A DNA stretch of 64,000 nt from assembly GCA_013399875.1 (NCBI GenBank), contig VXAZ01009650.1, positions 339,725 through 403,724 on the forward strand, read 5' to 3'. The position numbers were made by a program, and so were the translations under genes. Position 1 is the first letter of the stretch; each line of letters begins with the position of its first letter. This document shows positions 31,405 to 43,300 of this stretch, one piece after another. Under the pieces are notes generated by a model, which had not been told where the DNA came from, did not search any database, and saw only the letters and a program-made list of their open reading frames with translations. Origin of the DNA: Gymnorhina tibicen (Eukaryota > Chordata > Aves > Passeriformes > Artamidae).

Positions 31405-33599
31405 TATGGACAAGCTGTAACAGTGAGCGCGAATGTTAGTGACCAAAAAACCATGGAAATTATACACACACAACATTTACAGCTGCTGTCACCCTTTACA
31501 CCTGCATCCACTGGCAAATCCGAGCACCACACCGACAGTTTTGATAACCAGGTGTAAACTCTGACCTTAGGAGGAAAGGACAGAACCATGGAAATCTCAA
31601 CATGGCAGAAATCAGGCCAGACTTGTTGATTCAGCAGGGTGATGACACTTTCGTCATGTAAATTTAAATAGCAGAGACAAGGAGAAAGTTTCAGACTGGT
31701 CTGGACTGCTGCTGGTCTCAAATGTCCACAGAAAGGCTTTTATGCGATAACAGAGACATAACTATAAAGAACATTTTCCCCAAGTGTCCAAGAAATGTCA
31801 TCACAGCATTCCCAACTCACAACCAGTCACACAGATCTTTAAAAGATGTAACTTTCTATAACTCTTCTGACCTACCATGAACATCCCAGAAAGAGAACGA
31901 AACACACTTCCCCTCACTGATTGCTATTTCCTAAGCCAGTTATGACTGACAGCAACGCAAAAGTTCCTAGTATTTTTCCATTTCCCAGATTTGCCTATGC
32001 AGGCTCTGGAGTTATAGGAATCAGTTGCCAGAAAAACAATGCACCATCACAGCCACACCAAAACCACCTCCATCTTCCAGCCTATGCATTACAAATATTA
32101 AATTAGCCCAAACAACATTTATTTGCGGTTTTGCTTTCGACCGAAGAAATTTCAACTAAAAAGAGAAGTTACTGTAATACTGGAATGAACTTCACTACAG
32201 CACAGAACAATTTTAGCTGGAAGATCACCCAAAAACCCCACAGGCACAGAGTGCCTGCATTTTTTTTTTTCTCATAAAGGGCAAACCTGGAGTTGTTTCT
32301 CTGAAGCTGGCAGTGTTTCAAGTGGTTAGAAACTTACGGAAGAGAGAAGCTGTAAATCCAGTTCCTGCCCTCCCCTGTACAAAGTCACACAGAGCTATAC
32401 TTAATACATAAACCAATAAGGAATGTGCAGCTAATTTGACGTTACACAATCCTAGGGAAAAAAAGGAAAGGTCCTTACATACCTCAATAGATACAAGTAT
32501 CAAAATAATCCTATCAGAAAACTTGTCTCATGACCCAGGAATCAGGCTGTTTCTGGCAACAGAGGACTGACAGGAATTATAACCACCAACAGATGCAATA
32601 AATAGCAGGGTTGTGCAATTCTGGCTTTTCCAGCAGGCAGCAAAATACTTTTTTTTCCTTGTGTGTGAGCACACAGGCCCAGCCCTGCCTGCTGTAAAAA
32701 AGATATTCATCTGTGGTAGAAAGTTGGAATAATCTGTTTTCTTTCTCTGCTCTTCAACATGACTTCTTGCAAAACACAGTTTAATCCCTTTTTTCTTTTC
32801 TGATGTCAGGGAGAAGAGCCCATGGAACAGATGTATTAGACTGCATACACATAACAGTTATTCTACAAGAACTACAAAGGAACTTATCAACCCACGAGTC
32901 ATTTACCTGTTTGTTGAAGATACAGAAAGAACCCACAAGTGAAAAACAGTTTATATGAACCGACACAGCCTTTCACCGCCCGTGCCAAAGCAATCAAACC
33001 CTCAGTACTCACTTGCCGGTCCAACGCTGTATGGGCACAGGGGAAGGAGGACACGGAACATTTGGGATCTGGATTGAAAAGGAACAGGTTGGCTTTGCCA
33101 CTTGTTCTATGCTGGGGAGTAATACAGATTAATATGAAAAATCAAGCCGTTGGATAAGGAAGAATCCAGGGCTGTCTCGGGATTTGTAAAGGGAAAAAAA
33201 AGAGAAGTAAGAAAAAGAAAAAACTTTCAGATCAGTTTAGACCATCGGCCAGCGAAAGATTAGGTTATTTCCCAAAGGCGGTGCAATGAAGCTGAACTGC
33301 GGTTGCTTAAAGCAAACAACCAAATATTTTAAAATAATCAATTTAAGAACATCATCAGGTCAACTGCTATGCTTATAATGCGCCGCTTACTAAAGCGTTT
33401 TACTCCTCAAAGCGTTCATTTGGGGGGTAAAATTGAAATTATTTTGTCTGACAGCTGAGCCCGTGAACCTGTGATCAGATCCCTGACACGGCTCTGAACA
33501 TGCGTTCAGACGGCCCCGTAAACCCCGGACAGACCTGTGGCTATTTCTTTCGGATCAATCACTATAATAAATAATTTAACTCTTCCCCCCCCCTTTATT

Positions 33600-33960
33600 T
33601 TTAAAAAAAGTTTTGCTTCCGGCCCCGCGGTACCCTCAGCGTCTCCCGCCTCAGCACCGCCCGCTTCCCGCCTCAGCCCCTCCCGCCTCAGCGCTTCCCG
33701 GGAAGAATTACAGGGAGTGAAGAGGTGCTGGAGCCCTCGGCAGGCGCTGGAGCCCCGCTCCCGGCAGGTGAGGGGGCGGCCGGGCCGGGCCGGACGTGAG
33801 GGGAAGGAAGGGGGCGGGATAGATCCCCGGGCAGACCGGGATCTCTCCAGGCAATTCCCATGGGGGCGGCGGGTTCGGTCGGGAGATCCCGGGCTCGCCG
33901 TGCTGTGGGGTGGGGAGGTGGCGCCGAGCCTGTTCCGGGGCCGGAGCCCACATTCTTAGG
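33600..33960. promoter_or_regulatory. CpG island, probable divergent ALPK1/TIFA promoter
   Basis: Base composition changes abruptly from A+T-rich DNA to G+C-rich DNA full of CG dinucleotides, with four repeated CCCGCCTCAGC-type units at about 33644-33695. There is no TATA box in a convincing place. It lies between ALPK1 (minus) and TIFA (plus), which are divergent, so a bidirectional promoter is likely. The TIFA direction is supported by a donor at 33768; the ALPK1 direction is inference. Confidence 0.65.
33640..33767 (+). other. TIFA: Candidate TIFA 5' non-coding exon
   Basis: The CpG island contains CCGGCAG followed by GTGAGG, a strong splice donor, so transcription to the right would give a first exon ending at 33767. 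The left edge is arbitrary. Acceptors that could join it to the coding exon are TTTCTTTAG near 35200 and TTTATTTTCAG ending at 35881. Confidence 0.45.
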
Positions 33961-36023
33961 GCTCCGCGTCGTTCTTCTGCCTCTGGAAGAGGGGATAATG
34001 ACACTCGCCATAGGAGAGGGTGAGGTGAGACCACGGTCGCTTTGACTCCAGTGAAGGTACGGACAACAGCAGGGCAGTGGCTGCCTTAGAGCTGCGGGAG
34101 AAATCTGGATTTAACTACAGAAAGTTTATTTCTCCTGGCCAATACACTCTAGTAAGTAGAAACTCCTTCAGCATTTACGTGGAAGAACGTTCAGTGTGTT
34201 CAACCTCGATAAACCTTTAAGGCAGGACTGGGCAGCCTTGCTGGGGATGCCTGAGGTGATCATGGATCTCTAGCGGGGTCTGTCGAGATCCAGGTTCATC
34301 AGTGGCTGCAGCCGAAGCACTTGGTGGCTGTACTTGCTTAATTAATAAGTGTAGCCGTTTGTAAAAGTCACTAATGTGAACTAAAGTCTCGAGGCAGAAA
34401 AGTGTCCCCGTAGGCTGAACTGCAAACAAAGTGAAAGTACTCTAGTGGTTTTCCCCTTCACCAAAGATGACCTCATGTAACATCCCCTTACTGGTGCAAA
34501 ACAGGAAAAGGCATAACTAGACACGGGCACAGACCCTCCTGCTCACAGAGCTGCTTCCAGCACCGCAGAGCTGGGGAATCTACGAGGAGGAAGGATTGAT
34601 AATGATGCCACCACAGCTTGCCTCACAGATGGCAAAGGAATAACCTGCTATCAGGGTGTCTGTCTGTATTCCTGCCAAAAGCACAGATGATATTTCCTAG
34701 CTTGTTTTAAAGTGAGCTCTGCTGGAAATTCTGTGTTTCGCTCATCATCTGCGCTGCTGTAGCCTGCTTCAGTAACCAAGCTGAGCTTGGTTACCTTGCT
34801 GAGCTACTGTGTCGGAACTGCTACTGGTTTGGGGTTAAAGGTGCAAAGGAGGCAGTGTTGAGGTTTCACACAGAAAATGATGCACTGCTACACCACCATT
34901 CACTACACTTGGTGTTTGTGTGCAGTGTGTAAAAAACACAGGTCAACTCCATCACCACAAACACAATCATCACTTAATTGTAGTGATGATTCACCTATTC
35001 ATAAACTCTGAATGGAGCTGGTAAGCTCAAGATCTGTGTGAGACATGTTGGCAATTTACTGCACTCTGGATGGAGAAACATGACAAACATCTGCACTGTG
35101 TGATACCACTTAAATGGCTGCTCACATGTTTCTCTGGTGAATAACTGGGAACTCATTTGCTGGTTTCTACTTCTAAGTGGCAGGACTTTTCTTTCTTTAG
35201 ACTCAGTTTCAGTGCAAGAAGACAGTGGCAGGAAGACATTCAGAGAACCAGATGACAGCCTTTCCTGAGCTGTCTCATTTTTTTAGGATGCACTGCAGTC
35301 GCTCAGGCTATGGAACGGAATTTGTTTCATAAGTGTGTGGTCTCCGTGCTGCATGGGAGGAACTTAAAAAAACAACACAAAGTCATCAAACCCAAGAAAA
35401 GCCATTGACTTTTAGCACTTCTGTAGCAGCAGAGAGCTGGGATTTTCCAACAGACAATGGGGATAATAGCTAGTTGGTGCCAGTTCCTCTTTTAGGTCTC
35501 ATGGATAGTCCAGCTTTTGGATTCACTTTTTATGCTGTCACAGCAGTCACTTCTAAACACTTGTTTAATGCAAGAAGTCTGACCCAAGAGCCAAGGGAGT
35601 GCTTTATACATATTTGAATTATCACTGCCTACAGACAGACTGTTGGTAAAAGTCATTTGATGCCTTCCAGTCACAGGACGTACCGAGAGCAGAGCACATG
35701 GGCCCAGCCAGTACTGCTTACTGCTCTATTGTAAGTCCATCAAGTAAACCTTACTGCTAATGACATACTTCTTGCAAAAATAAATCTGCCTGTGAGATCC
35801 TCGTGAAGAGCTTGTTGGCAGCAATGGTCAGTCGTGGCTTCTGAACTCCCACTCCTGTGCTTTCATCACATTTATTTTCAGCCAGTTATCTAGAAATTCT
35901 ATGCAGTCAGTGTAGAGCAGCACAGGAAGTATTTTAATGCCACACTGAAACCAATTTGTTTGGTTCCGCAGTGATTCCGTGCCGTGATTTTACCACTTTC
36001 TTGTTCTGAGGACTCTTTTCATC
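33768..36023 (+). other. TIFA 5' intron / leader region
   Basis: No coding sequence was found. The stretch holds a near-perfect 23-bp palindrome at 34772-34794 and two plausible splice acceptors (about 35200 and 35881). Part of 35882-36023 is probably TIFA 5' UTR. Confidence 0.5.
34772..34794. repeat. 23-bp palindrome (11-bp arms, 1-nt centre)
   Basis: GTAACCAAGCT and AGCTTGGTTAC flank a single G. The arms are perfect reverse complements. It is within the presumed TIFA intron; as DNA it would be a symmetric protein-binding site, as RNA it could not fold fully because the loop is too short. Confidence 0.85.
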
Positions 36024-36587
36024 ATGACCTCCTTTGAGGAAGCCGAAACAGAAGAAACAGTGACGTGCCTCCACCTGACCTTCTACCACCCTTGCCAGCA
36101 TGAGAAGATGATGTTCCGCTGCCTGAATTTCTGTAAGCGTGAGCAGGTCAGGGCGGACGAAACGGCCAAGTTCGGCCGCGATTCCAGCGTCTGCCACTAC
36201 AGCCTGATGGACACTCGCGTCTCCCGGATCCAGTTCTCCCTGCAGTTCTTCAGGAAACTCCACACCTCGGAATATTGTTTTGAGATAAAGAACTTGAGCA
36301 AGAAAACGAAACTGACTGTCAACCAAACAGAACTGGGTTACTTAAACAAAATCGACCTTCCCTGGAAGTGCATCATCTGCTTTGGGGACTACCAGATCCT
36401 GGCAGAGATTCAAGAAGGGGAGTCCACTGATTATTTTGAGACTCACTTACACTTGGCTGAAGCACCGATCTTACAAGAAAGGTGCCTGCCATCCTTGCAG
36501 CCTATACCTGAGAATTCCATTTCTCCTTCCTTTTTTCTTTCCCAAGGCAAAAGCCCCACAGAGATTGATGAAAATGAGCTGTGCTAG
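36024..36587 (+). CDS. TIFA: TIFA, TRAF-interacting protein with FHA domain
   Basis: TIFA is the adaptor that ALPK1 phosphorylates on Thr9; phosphorylated TIFA oligomerises through FHA-pThr contacts and recruits TRAF6. The gene has one coding exon of 187 codons (human about 184), starting in good context (ATCATGACC). Thr9 is present in SFEEAETEETVTC. The FHA domain spans about residues 48-125, with KFGRD (Gly51, Arg52), VSRIQFSLQ and the phosphate-binding NLSKKTKLTVN segment. The C-terminus carries PTEIDE (178-183), which fits the TRAF6-binding pattern Pro-x-Glu-x-x-acidic/aromatic. It is divergent from ALPK1 and convergent with AP1AR. All functional parts look intact. Confidence 0.97.
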   Translation: MTSFEEAETEETVTCLHLTFYHPCQHEKMMFRCLNFCKREQVRADETAKFGRDSSVCHYSLMDTRVSRIQFSLQFFRKLHTSEYCFEIKNLSKKTKLTVNQTELGYLNKIDLPWKCIICFGDYQILAEIQEGESTDYFETHLHLAEAPILQERCLPSLQPIPENSISPSFFLSQGKSPTEIDENELC

Positions 36588-39500
36588 CGGGCAGAAGGAG
36601 GCTGGATCAGGTTTTGTAGCCTGCACAGCTTCCAGCATAGACAGCTCTCACCTTAGTCCAGTGTTCTTGGTGGTGCTCACTGCTGCACATCGATCTTCTT
36701 ACTTGGGTGTTTTCAGCACAGGCATTCCAGAACACTGTTCCACAGAAATGGATTCGTGCCACTGCCTTCACTGAGGTCTAAGGGCTCTCTGATGCCCCGA
36801 AATGTGTGGAAGACAGGGGGCCCCTCAAATCTACGGCAGCAGGTTCAATCCCAGAACCATGGCCATGTGCCTTGAAGGGATATTTAACAGGCATTATTAA
36901 TACAGAGCATGCGCAGCAGGGTTTTGGTTCCAGCCAACTGGTGACACGATGTCTTGTTGCATATTACACTTTGTGCTTTGCTGTGGACACCAAATTCCAA
37001 ACAGTATTTGCAAGCCGAGGTTGTAACTTCAGAGATTTTGCAACTTAGAAACACTTTGTCCTTTTAAGTTTTATGTTTTTATTAACTTCAAAGCAAGGTT
37101 TGTTTTTTTTTACTTAATTAACATATATCTATATTTTGCAAGTTAACTACTTTTGCTTGTGATGTAGACAAACACGTAGCATCAACGATCATAGTCTATA
37201 AAAATCCACATAAATTTTGTAATAAAAGCCTCTGGTTGCCTCGTAAGGATTTGCTCTATTATACAGCTGCTATCTAAAAGAATTTTTGGAGAATAAAATT
37301 ATTTCCGTGATCATCCAGATAAGAGATTGTCACTGGCACTATTCTGGGCTTTCCAAAAGTGCCATTGCTCCAAGGTAAGAATTTACTTAAATACTTCCAG
37401 AAAGTTTTCTACCTCTATCCCCCTACCCAAAGCTCCCTAATAATTTTCTTATCTTTTAAGCATTTCTCAGGTTCTTTCAGTGATGTTTTTCTTTGTCGGG
37501 GGCTCAGCTTTTCATTGGCATTTGGCTTTTCTGTTTTGTCAAGTATTTCAGTTTGCTTGAAAGACACACTGGAAAGAATCAGACCATACATAGGAGTTAC
37601 CCACTTTATCATCCCTAAATATTAGGATGCATTTCAGCATTAATCATTCCAAGAAAACCATAATTATAACTGAGGGAGGAACAGCTGAGATTAAGGCAAC
37701 CAACCACAAACGAGAGAAAGCCATGGGAGAGGCAATGAAACTCAAACACAGGCTTACGTAGGATTTGTCTATTCATCTCATCCTTGACAAAATTACTCTG
37801 TTGCCATGTTTTCCACTCTTGGAACTAGGCTGTGGTTTCAAAACAGCAATCATTTCTACACCTACATTTACCTGAGGTAAGAATGAACCACCTAAAATAC
37901 ACATTAAAAAATGCATCATCTCCTATCATTACATTCATCCGCCCAGCAGAAGTTAAATTACACAAGGAAGGTTATTTTACCTTTGAAGGGTGAGGGTACA
38001 GCTGCTCATTTCCAACAGGAGAAGGGCTCCGTGCTCCAACTTCCTCAGGTCTTCTGTTATTGCAACTTGTTTAGAGTTTCCCTTCCAAAGCAGCAGGTCT
38101 CCAGAAGGGACACTGTGGCATTCAGCCGGGCTCTGACATGGCTGCCGCAAACCCAGCAACAGATACAACACTGCCAAATGTAAGACTTGCTGAAAATTTT
38201 AATGACTTTTAAATTTGTATAGATACGCATTTCACAGTACTCTTGAATTGTTTCACATGAGCTGTTTATAGAATCTCTCACTTTCTTAAATATCCACAAA
38301 TATGGAGCATCACTTCAAAGTCACTCGGCGTGGCACACTGAGCGCTGCAAATGTTATTATTAACCACGGCCACAGAACATGCCCATCACAGAAAAAGCTG
38401 GAGTCAGCCTCCTTTTCCCTAAGTGCTTGTTCATCCTAAGGGCAGGACTATCAGCTAATTGACTTCCTCAGGGCATGGTCAGGACAAGGTCGCCTCATGT
38501 TCACCAGCCAGGAAAAGCAGTGACCAGTGCAGGGGAGGTGACAGTTTCAGCAGGTAAAAAACATGTTATTTACATGTTGAGGAAGTTGCCTTCCTTCCTT
38601 CCCACAGGAATATATTGTACAAAGAAGTGTCCAGGAGAGGTCACACAGAGTAGCTTAGGCCAAACCCAAAATATACATTTGATGTGTACAGATCTTTAAA
38701 GCTCATTACAAGTATTGCAAACATAAACAATAGCATTAAAATATTTTCAGTGACATAGCTACAATTGAAATTAAGACTTGGAATGTTACCAACAGGATTT
38801 ATCTGTTCTCTCAGGTTATTTGTACACATTTAATTCCAGTGTGCAGTATTTTGGTTCCTTACCCACACTGTAATGACCCAAATATTCCAAATAGTTTCAG
38901 ACGATCTAAACCAGTGACACAGCTTTCACCAAGAAATTCGGTTCTGATGACGACAGCGCAGGTTCATTACCTATCACAACTTGTTCCTTTTACTCCGAAA
39001 CAAAATTAAACCCTGTTATACTTTTTTCCACGGAAAAACGAGACAGCTACACAAAATAATGGCAGAGTAGAATGGCTTTACTTTGAAACTTTGGGGGAAG
39101 CTTGAGATCTGCAAGTATTTTGCAGGTTCTCTTTTGTTTAAAAGTAACGTTTATGTGGAACACCAGGGGAGACCACACAGCACAGGACACCAGTGGTGCA
39201 GTCACTGAACACCTCCTTGGATTTCAGCCCGTATTAGCAGGATTAACCATCCACTTTAGAGGCACAGGAAAGGCATAGCACTTAAAACACGCTGTTAAAA
39301 CATGAATTTTTCTTCTTTCTTTTCAAAATGCAGTCACAGAAATTCAGTCTTTAGGTTCTTGTTCTTCCCACCCCAGCAGCAGAGCCATCATCCCTCACCC
39401 AGTTTGCTCACTGAATGTTGCTTTTCCATAATTGTTCTGGTCCAGTGGAATGATAAATTTTCCACAACTGAAGAATTTTAAGGACCACGTAGCAACAGAT

Positions 39501-40325
39501 GTTGGTCTGTTCAGAGGGGCTGGGAAAACAAGACTTTGGTCCTCCCAGTTCTCCACTGGTTAAAATTTCCATTTTATTGACACATAGAGAATTTATTTTA
39601 TTTTATTTTTGTTCTTCTATCTAGCACAGGCTTACTAAGTCAGGCATATTATACAAGACAATATCTTACCTAACCTGATGAGTTTTACTATGTTCATTGA
39701 GGTTAACCGTGCTTAGCATAAAGTAATTAAAAAAATAAAGTAAACGGGAAAACGACAACACAAGGCTAGGAAGACTTTAAGCTAGACAGGGGAAAATCTG
39801 CAATTTACCGTGTGCCAAATTTGTTTTGCAGCTCTTACTTTTGCACCCTCTAAACAGCTGAAGAGCAAGTCAAAAAGCACAGACCGGAAATAAAAATATT
39901 TTAAAATTCTTTTTCTATATTCAAGTATTAAATAAATTATATAAGACTGTTTCTGAGATAAATATTAGGCCAATGATGAATTTTAAAACAAAATCAATAG
40001 AAACATCATCCAGAGAAAAAGGCGAGTTAAAATATCTTAGATAAGTCGAGCTACGAAGCTTCAATTAGTGCAGATAATTTTATATTAAATCCAGATATCC
40101 AGAAATATACACAATAGAATCATCCCAGTTTTCACAAAAGTGGAGAAGGTAGATGATAAAATTGCACTTAGTTCTGAATTCACTCAGGCAGCAAGTCATT
40201 CCCATTCCTTGCCGATCCACGTGTAAGAAAAAGGGAAGCAGGTTACAAAAGAGCAAATTGGCTTTGTACATTCCATTTCCCTTTCCAGCATTTGGTCACG
40301 AGCAGGGGCCGTGCAGAGAGCGTCA
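36588..40325. other. Convergent 3' region between TIFA and AP1AR
   Basis: This holds both 3' UTRs and the DNA between. On the plus strand AATAAA at 37221-37226 is a good TIFA polyadenylation signal, with another at 37293. On the minus strand AATAAA copies around 39573-39607 could end AP1AR. A+T content is high and there is no further open frame resembling a protein. Confidence 0.6.
37221..37226 (+). terminator. TIFA: TIFA polyadenylation signal (AATAAA)
   Basis: The canonical hexamer occurs about 630 bases after the TIFA stop, in TTTTGTAATAAAAGCC, the first clear AATAAA on this strand after the gene. Confidence 0.55.
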
Positions 40326-43300
40326 CTATCTGTCCTGGTGGTCGGAATCCGACAGCCTGACGTCCGAGGCCGACAATTCCAGCACGGGATTGACGAAGCC
40401 GGCGTACTCGGAATTGCCGTTATCATCCATCTCGGCGCTGACAAAGTCATTCTCCCACTCCAGCCCGTTGGAATCGTCAGAGGCCGAGGCTGGGTGGCTC
40501 CCTGTCTTCCTGCTGTTGAATTTCAGCGCTGCCCGGAGGATGTCCTCCTCCGTCTTGGAGCGTTCCCTCAGTGGAATCATCCTGTTCATGCCTGGCATTT
40601 AAGACACGTTTATGAGAAACACATCGTTGGGAGTTTTCATCTAACTTCTATGTTTGTGCTAGAAGAAAACAAAGCTACAATGATGGGCAGATACCGGATT
40701 CGATGGTCTAGGAAAGGTCTTCGGTTTGTCTGGAAAGGGGTATTTAATTCCACACAAAATAAGGCAAAATGTGGTTCTGAGAACTGCCCGAAGACATCCA
40801 AGATTTTGCTGATTTCGTAATTACAAACTTTCTTGTGAAAAGGAAAAAAAAAAACCAGCTGTGGATTGGCTAAAAGAAACAAACCCTTGCTCATTTTTGG
40901 TGAGCTTTTCAAAAGTCAAGGTCTCCAAATTTTGGACAAACTTTGAAATAAGAGCTTTTGCAGATTTAGTAAATAAAAGAGAAGATACTGGTAACAGTGA
41001 GGAAATACAGAAAATATCTGTAACAGCAGCAATGAGGATAGCTGGGATACTCCCTGGAATGCAGATCTAAGTCCCCAGTGAATGGGAACTTACAGTTACA
41101 TGTAACTGTACATGTAACAATGGGAAGTTACAGTAAAAGTAATAAGGGTTTTTCCCAAAATACTTAAGCCAGACTCCTGACTAAATTCCACATTTTCAAA
41201 GGAAGAACAAGCTCTTCCTTCTGCTCTTGGCTCATGAAAGGGCAGCATTTCTTTACCATTATTTTTGTCGGGAGTTTACAAGTCAATGCCACAAAATGCA
41301 GGGAAAGACATTTACTGGAGTATCCAAATAAATGAATTCATTTATTAGGGCTATCTCCACATTTATCAAAATAAGGAATTTCCTCGGTAAAAATAATTTA
41401 CAGCTTAATCATTACAAACTTGTCAGAATTCCATCAGAAATAAGTTTTAAATCACCTTCCCTTTTGAAAAACGACAAATTTACAATGAACATAGCTTAAA
41501 CTGTCAACATCTTTAACTTGAAAGTTCAGGATGAAGCTGAAATGCAGGATAAATACCTTCTTCATCTTCCCACTCTAAGTCTAAGGAGGTGCTGTCGTCA
41601 TTCCCACTCACTGATTTGGTTTTGGTCATTAAGTCACAACTGCTCTCCGTGTTGGGCGTCAGCACTGTGGCATCAGATGAAAGCCCTATTTAAAAAAAAC
41701 CCCATAACGTGTTTTTAATCCGCAAATGTACTTGAATTACAGGTTCAACGTGCAAAAGTAAAATTTTAAATTAAGCTTTCATCCTGCTTTGTGGCCCTTT
41801 AAACCTCAGGAATGTTGGAAAAGGCACTACATCAGTTCAAAGAGTAATCAGTAGCTTATTAATAGTCAGTATCACTAGGATATTGCCTAATTAGAACTAT
41901 AAAGGAATTTAATAAGCTGTAAGCTGAGCTTGTATGGAGACTTGTAAAAAAAACCCCAAATCAACCCTCTCCTCCCCAAAAACCTAAACTACTGGCAGTA
42001 TTTCCTGAAACACAGCCATCAGTCCTCCACTTTCCTGGTTATCATGTACTGTCACCAAAACTTAAGAGATAAAAGCTTATAAAATTGTTTTCCTCTAAAC
42101 TTGGCAGTCAAATTCCCTCTTTCACTTCGTTAGGAAAAAAATTAACCTTTAATGTGATTCTAATTATTTTGCCAAGGGATGATTAAAAAAAGCTATAAAC
42201 ACACATCTGCATCTTCAGTGCAGGGTCTGGTTTTACAAGGAATGCTCACCACTATCTTTTATTGATCAGATAAAAAAACTATCAGATTTTTTCATGACAG
42301 ATATATGTATACACATTTTATATTTGTGTGTGTAAATGTAAAACTATAAATAATCTGCGTTTATCTAGAAAAAGGAGCAGCACTCTGTGCTCCTCAGAGT
42401 TCCTTAACATTTAAAGACATGCATGAGGAAAGGCAGGCTTACTGCTACTTCGGAAAGCTTCATACTGGAATTTTGTATTCCTTAGGAAAGGATCGAGATC
42501 CTCCTCTGCCACAGAGCTGCAAGAATAACGCACCATTTTTTAGCTTTACAAACCTCCAAGGATGCCATCAAAAATATGTTAATCCACATGCCCCCCAGCT
42601 CTGTGCTACAAAGCACGTACAGCCTGAACTAAATTCTTTATAAAATCATCTGCAAAGTGCCTTTCTCTTCCTATTCCTATTCATCACGTCCTCTCCCAGT
42701 CTGTGCTTCTGCTCAATTTTTGATAGTATTTTCAGTAAAAAAATTAAGTAACTTTGGTCTCAAAACAACTCTTCCCCTCTCTTCATCACTTTAGATAAAA
42801 TCTCCTTAATTTTCAATTCATTTTTTAAAGTAATAAATTCAAACCCTGCTCTTGCAGTCCTTTGTTTGTAAAATCAGGCTAGATCCTACTCAGTTTTCAC
42901 AGCTCCTATTCGAACTGCTACCACAGCAAAATTCCTCCTGTTCCCCTTATATTCCATGCAAGAGTTTTTTCTGAACATGAACACCATTCCACTGTAAATT
43001 TCTCCACTTTTTTTTTTAAGCTTGTTTTCCCCACCACCACTAAACACAGAAGGTGGGAATGAAGAGACTTAAACTATAAATAAATACATAAAATATTTAA
43101 TAAATAAAAATGATTAAGAGTGTTAATGAAGAAACAGGCAGACTCTATAAACCTTTTAAATAGTGTGTTTCTCTTGGTTTTTTAAAACAGGGTTCCAAAT
43201 AATAAAAATATTTCTATATTAGCTGAGATTTTACATAATAAACACCTTTTCAAAATAAACCACTGGCTTTTGTGCATGTGTAAATATATATTAGTAGCTG

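Larger units (their letters stand above)
20655..33599. other. 13-kb stretch upstream of the ALPK1 start codon; probable 5' intron
   Basis: The region separates the ALPK1 ATG from the TIFA-side CpG island. No coding exon was found on either strand; the open frames present are short and composed of random-looking sequence. If ALPK1 is transcribed from the CpG island near 33.6 kb, this is its first intron. A possible non-coding exon ends at 33013 on the minus strand, where CGGCAA is followed by the strong donor-like GTGAGTACTG; this is only a candidate. Inverted repeats, a polypurine tract, poly(A) runs and an N gap within it are listed separately. Confidence 0.5.

Noticed and set aside
40153..40820. 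Two plus-strand open frames of about 150-170 codons
   Set aside because: Antisense to the last AP1AR exon; the minus strand encodes the conserved C-terminus.
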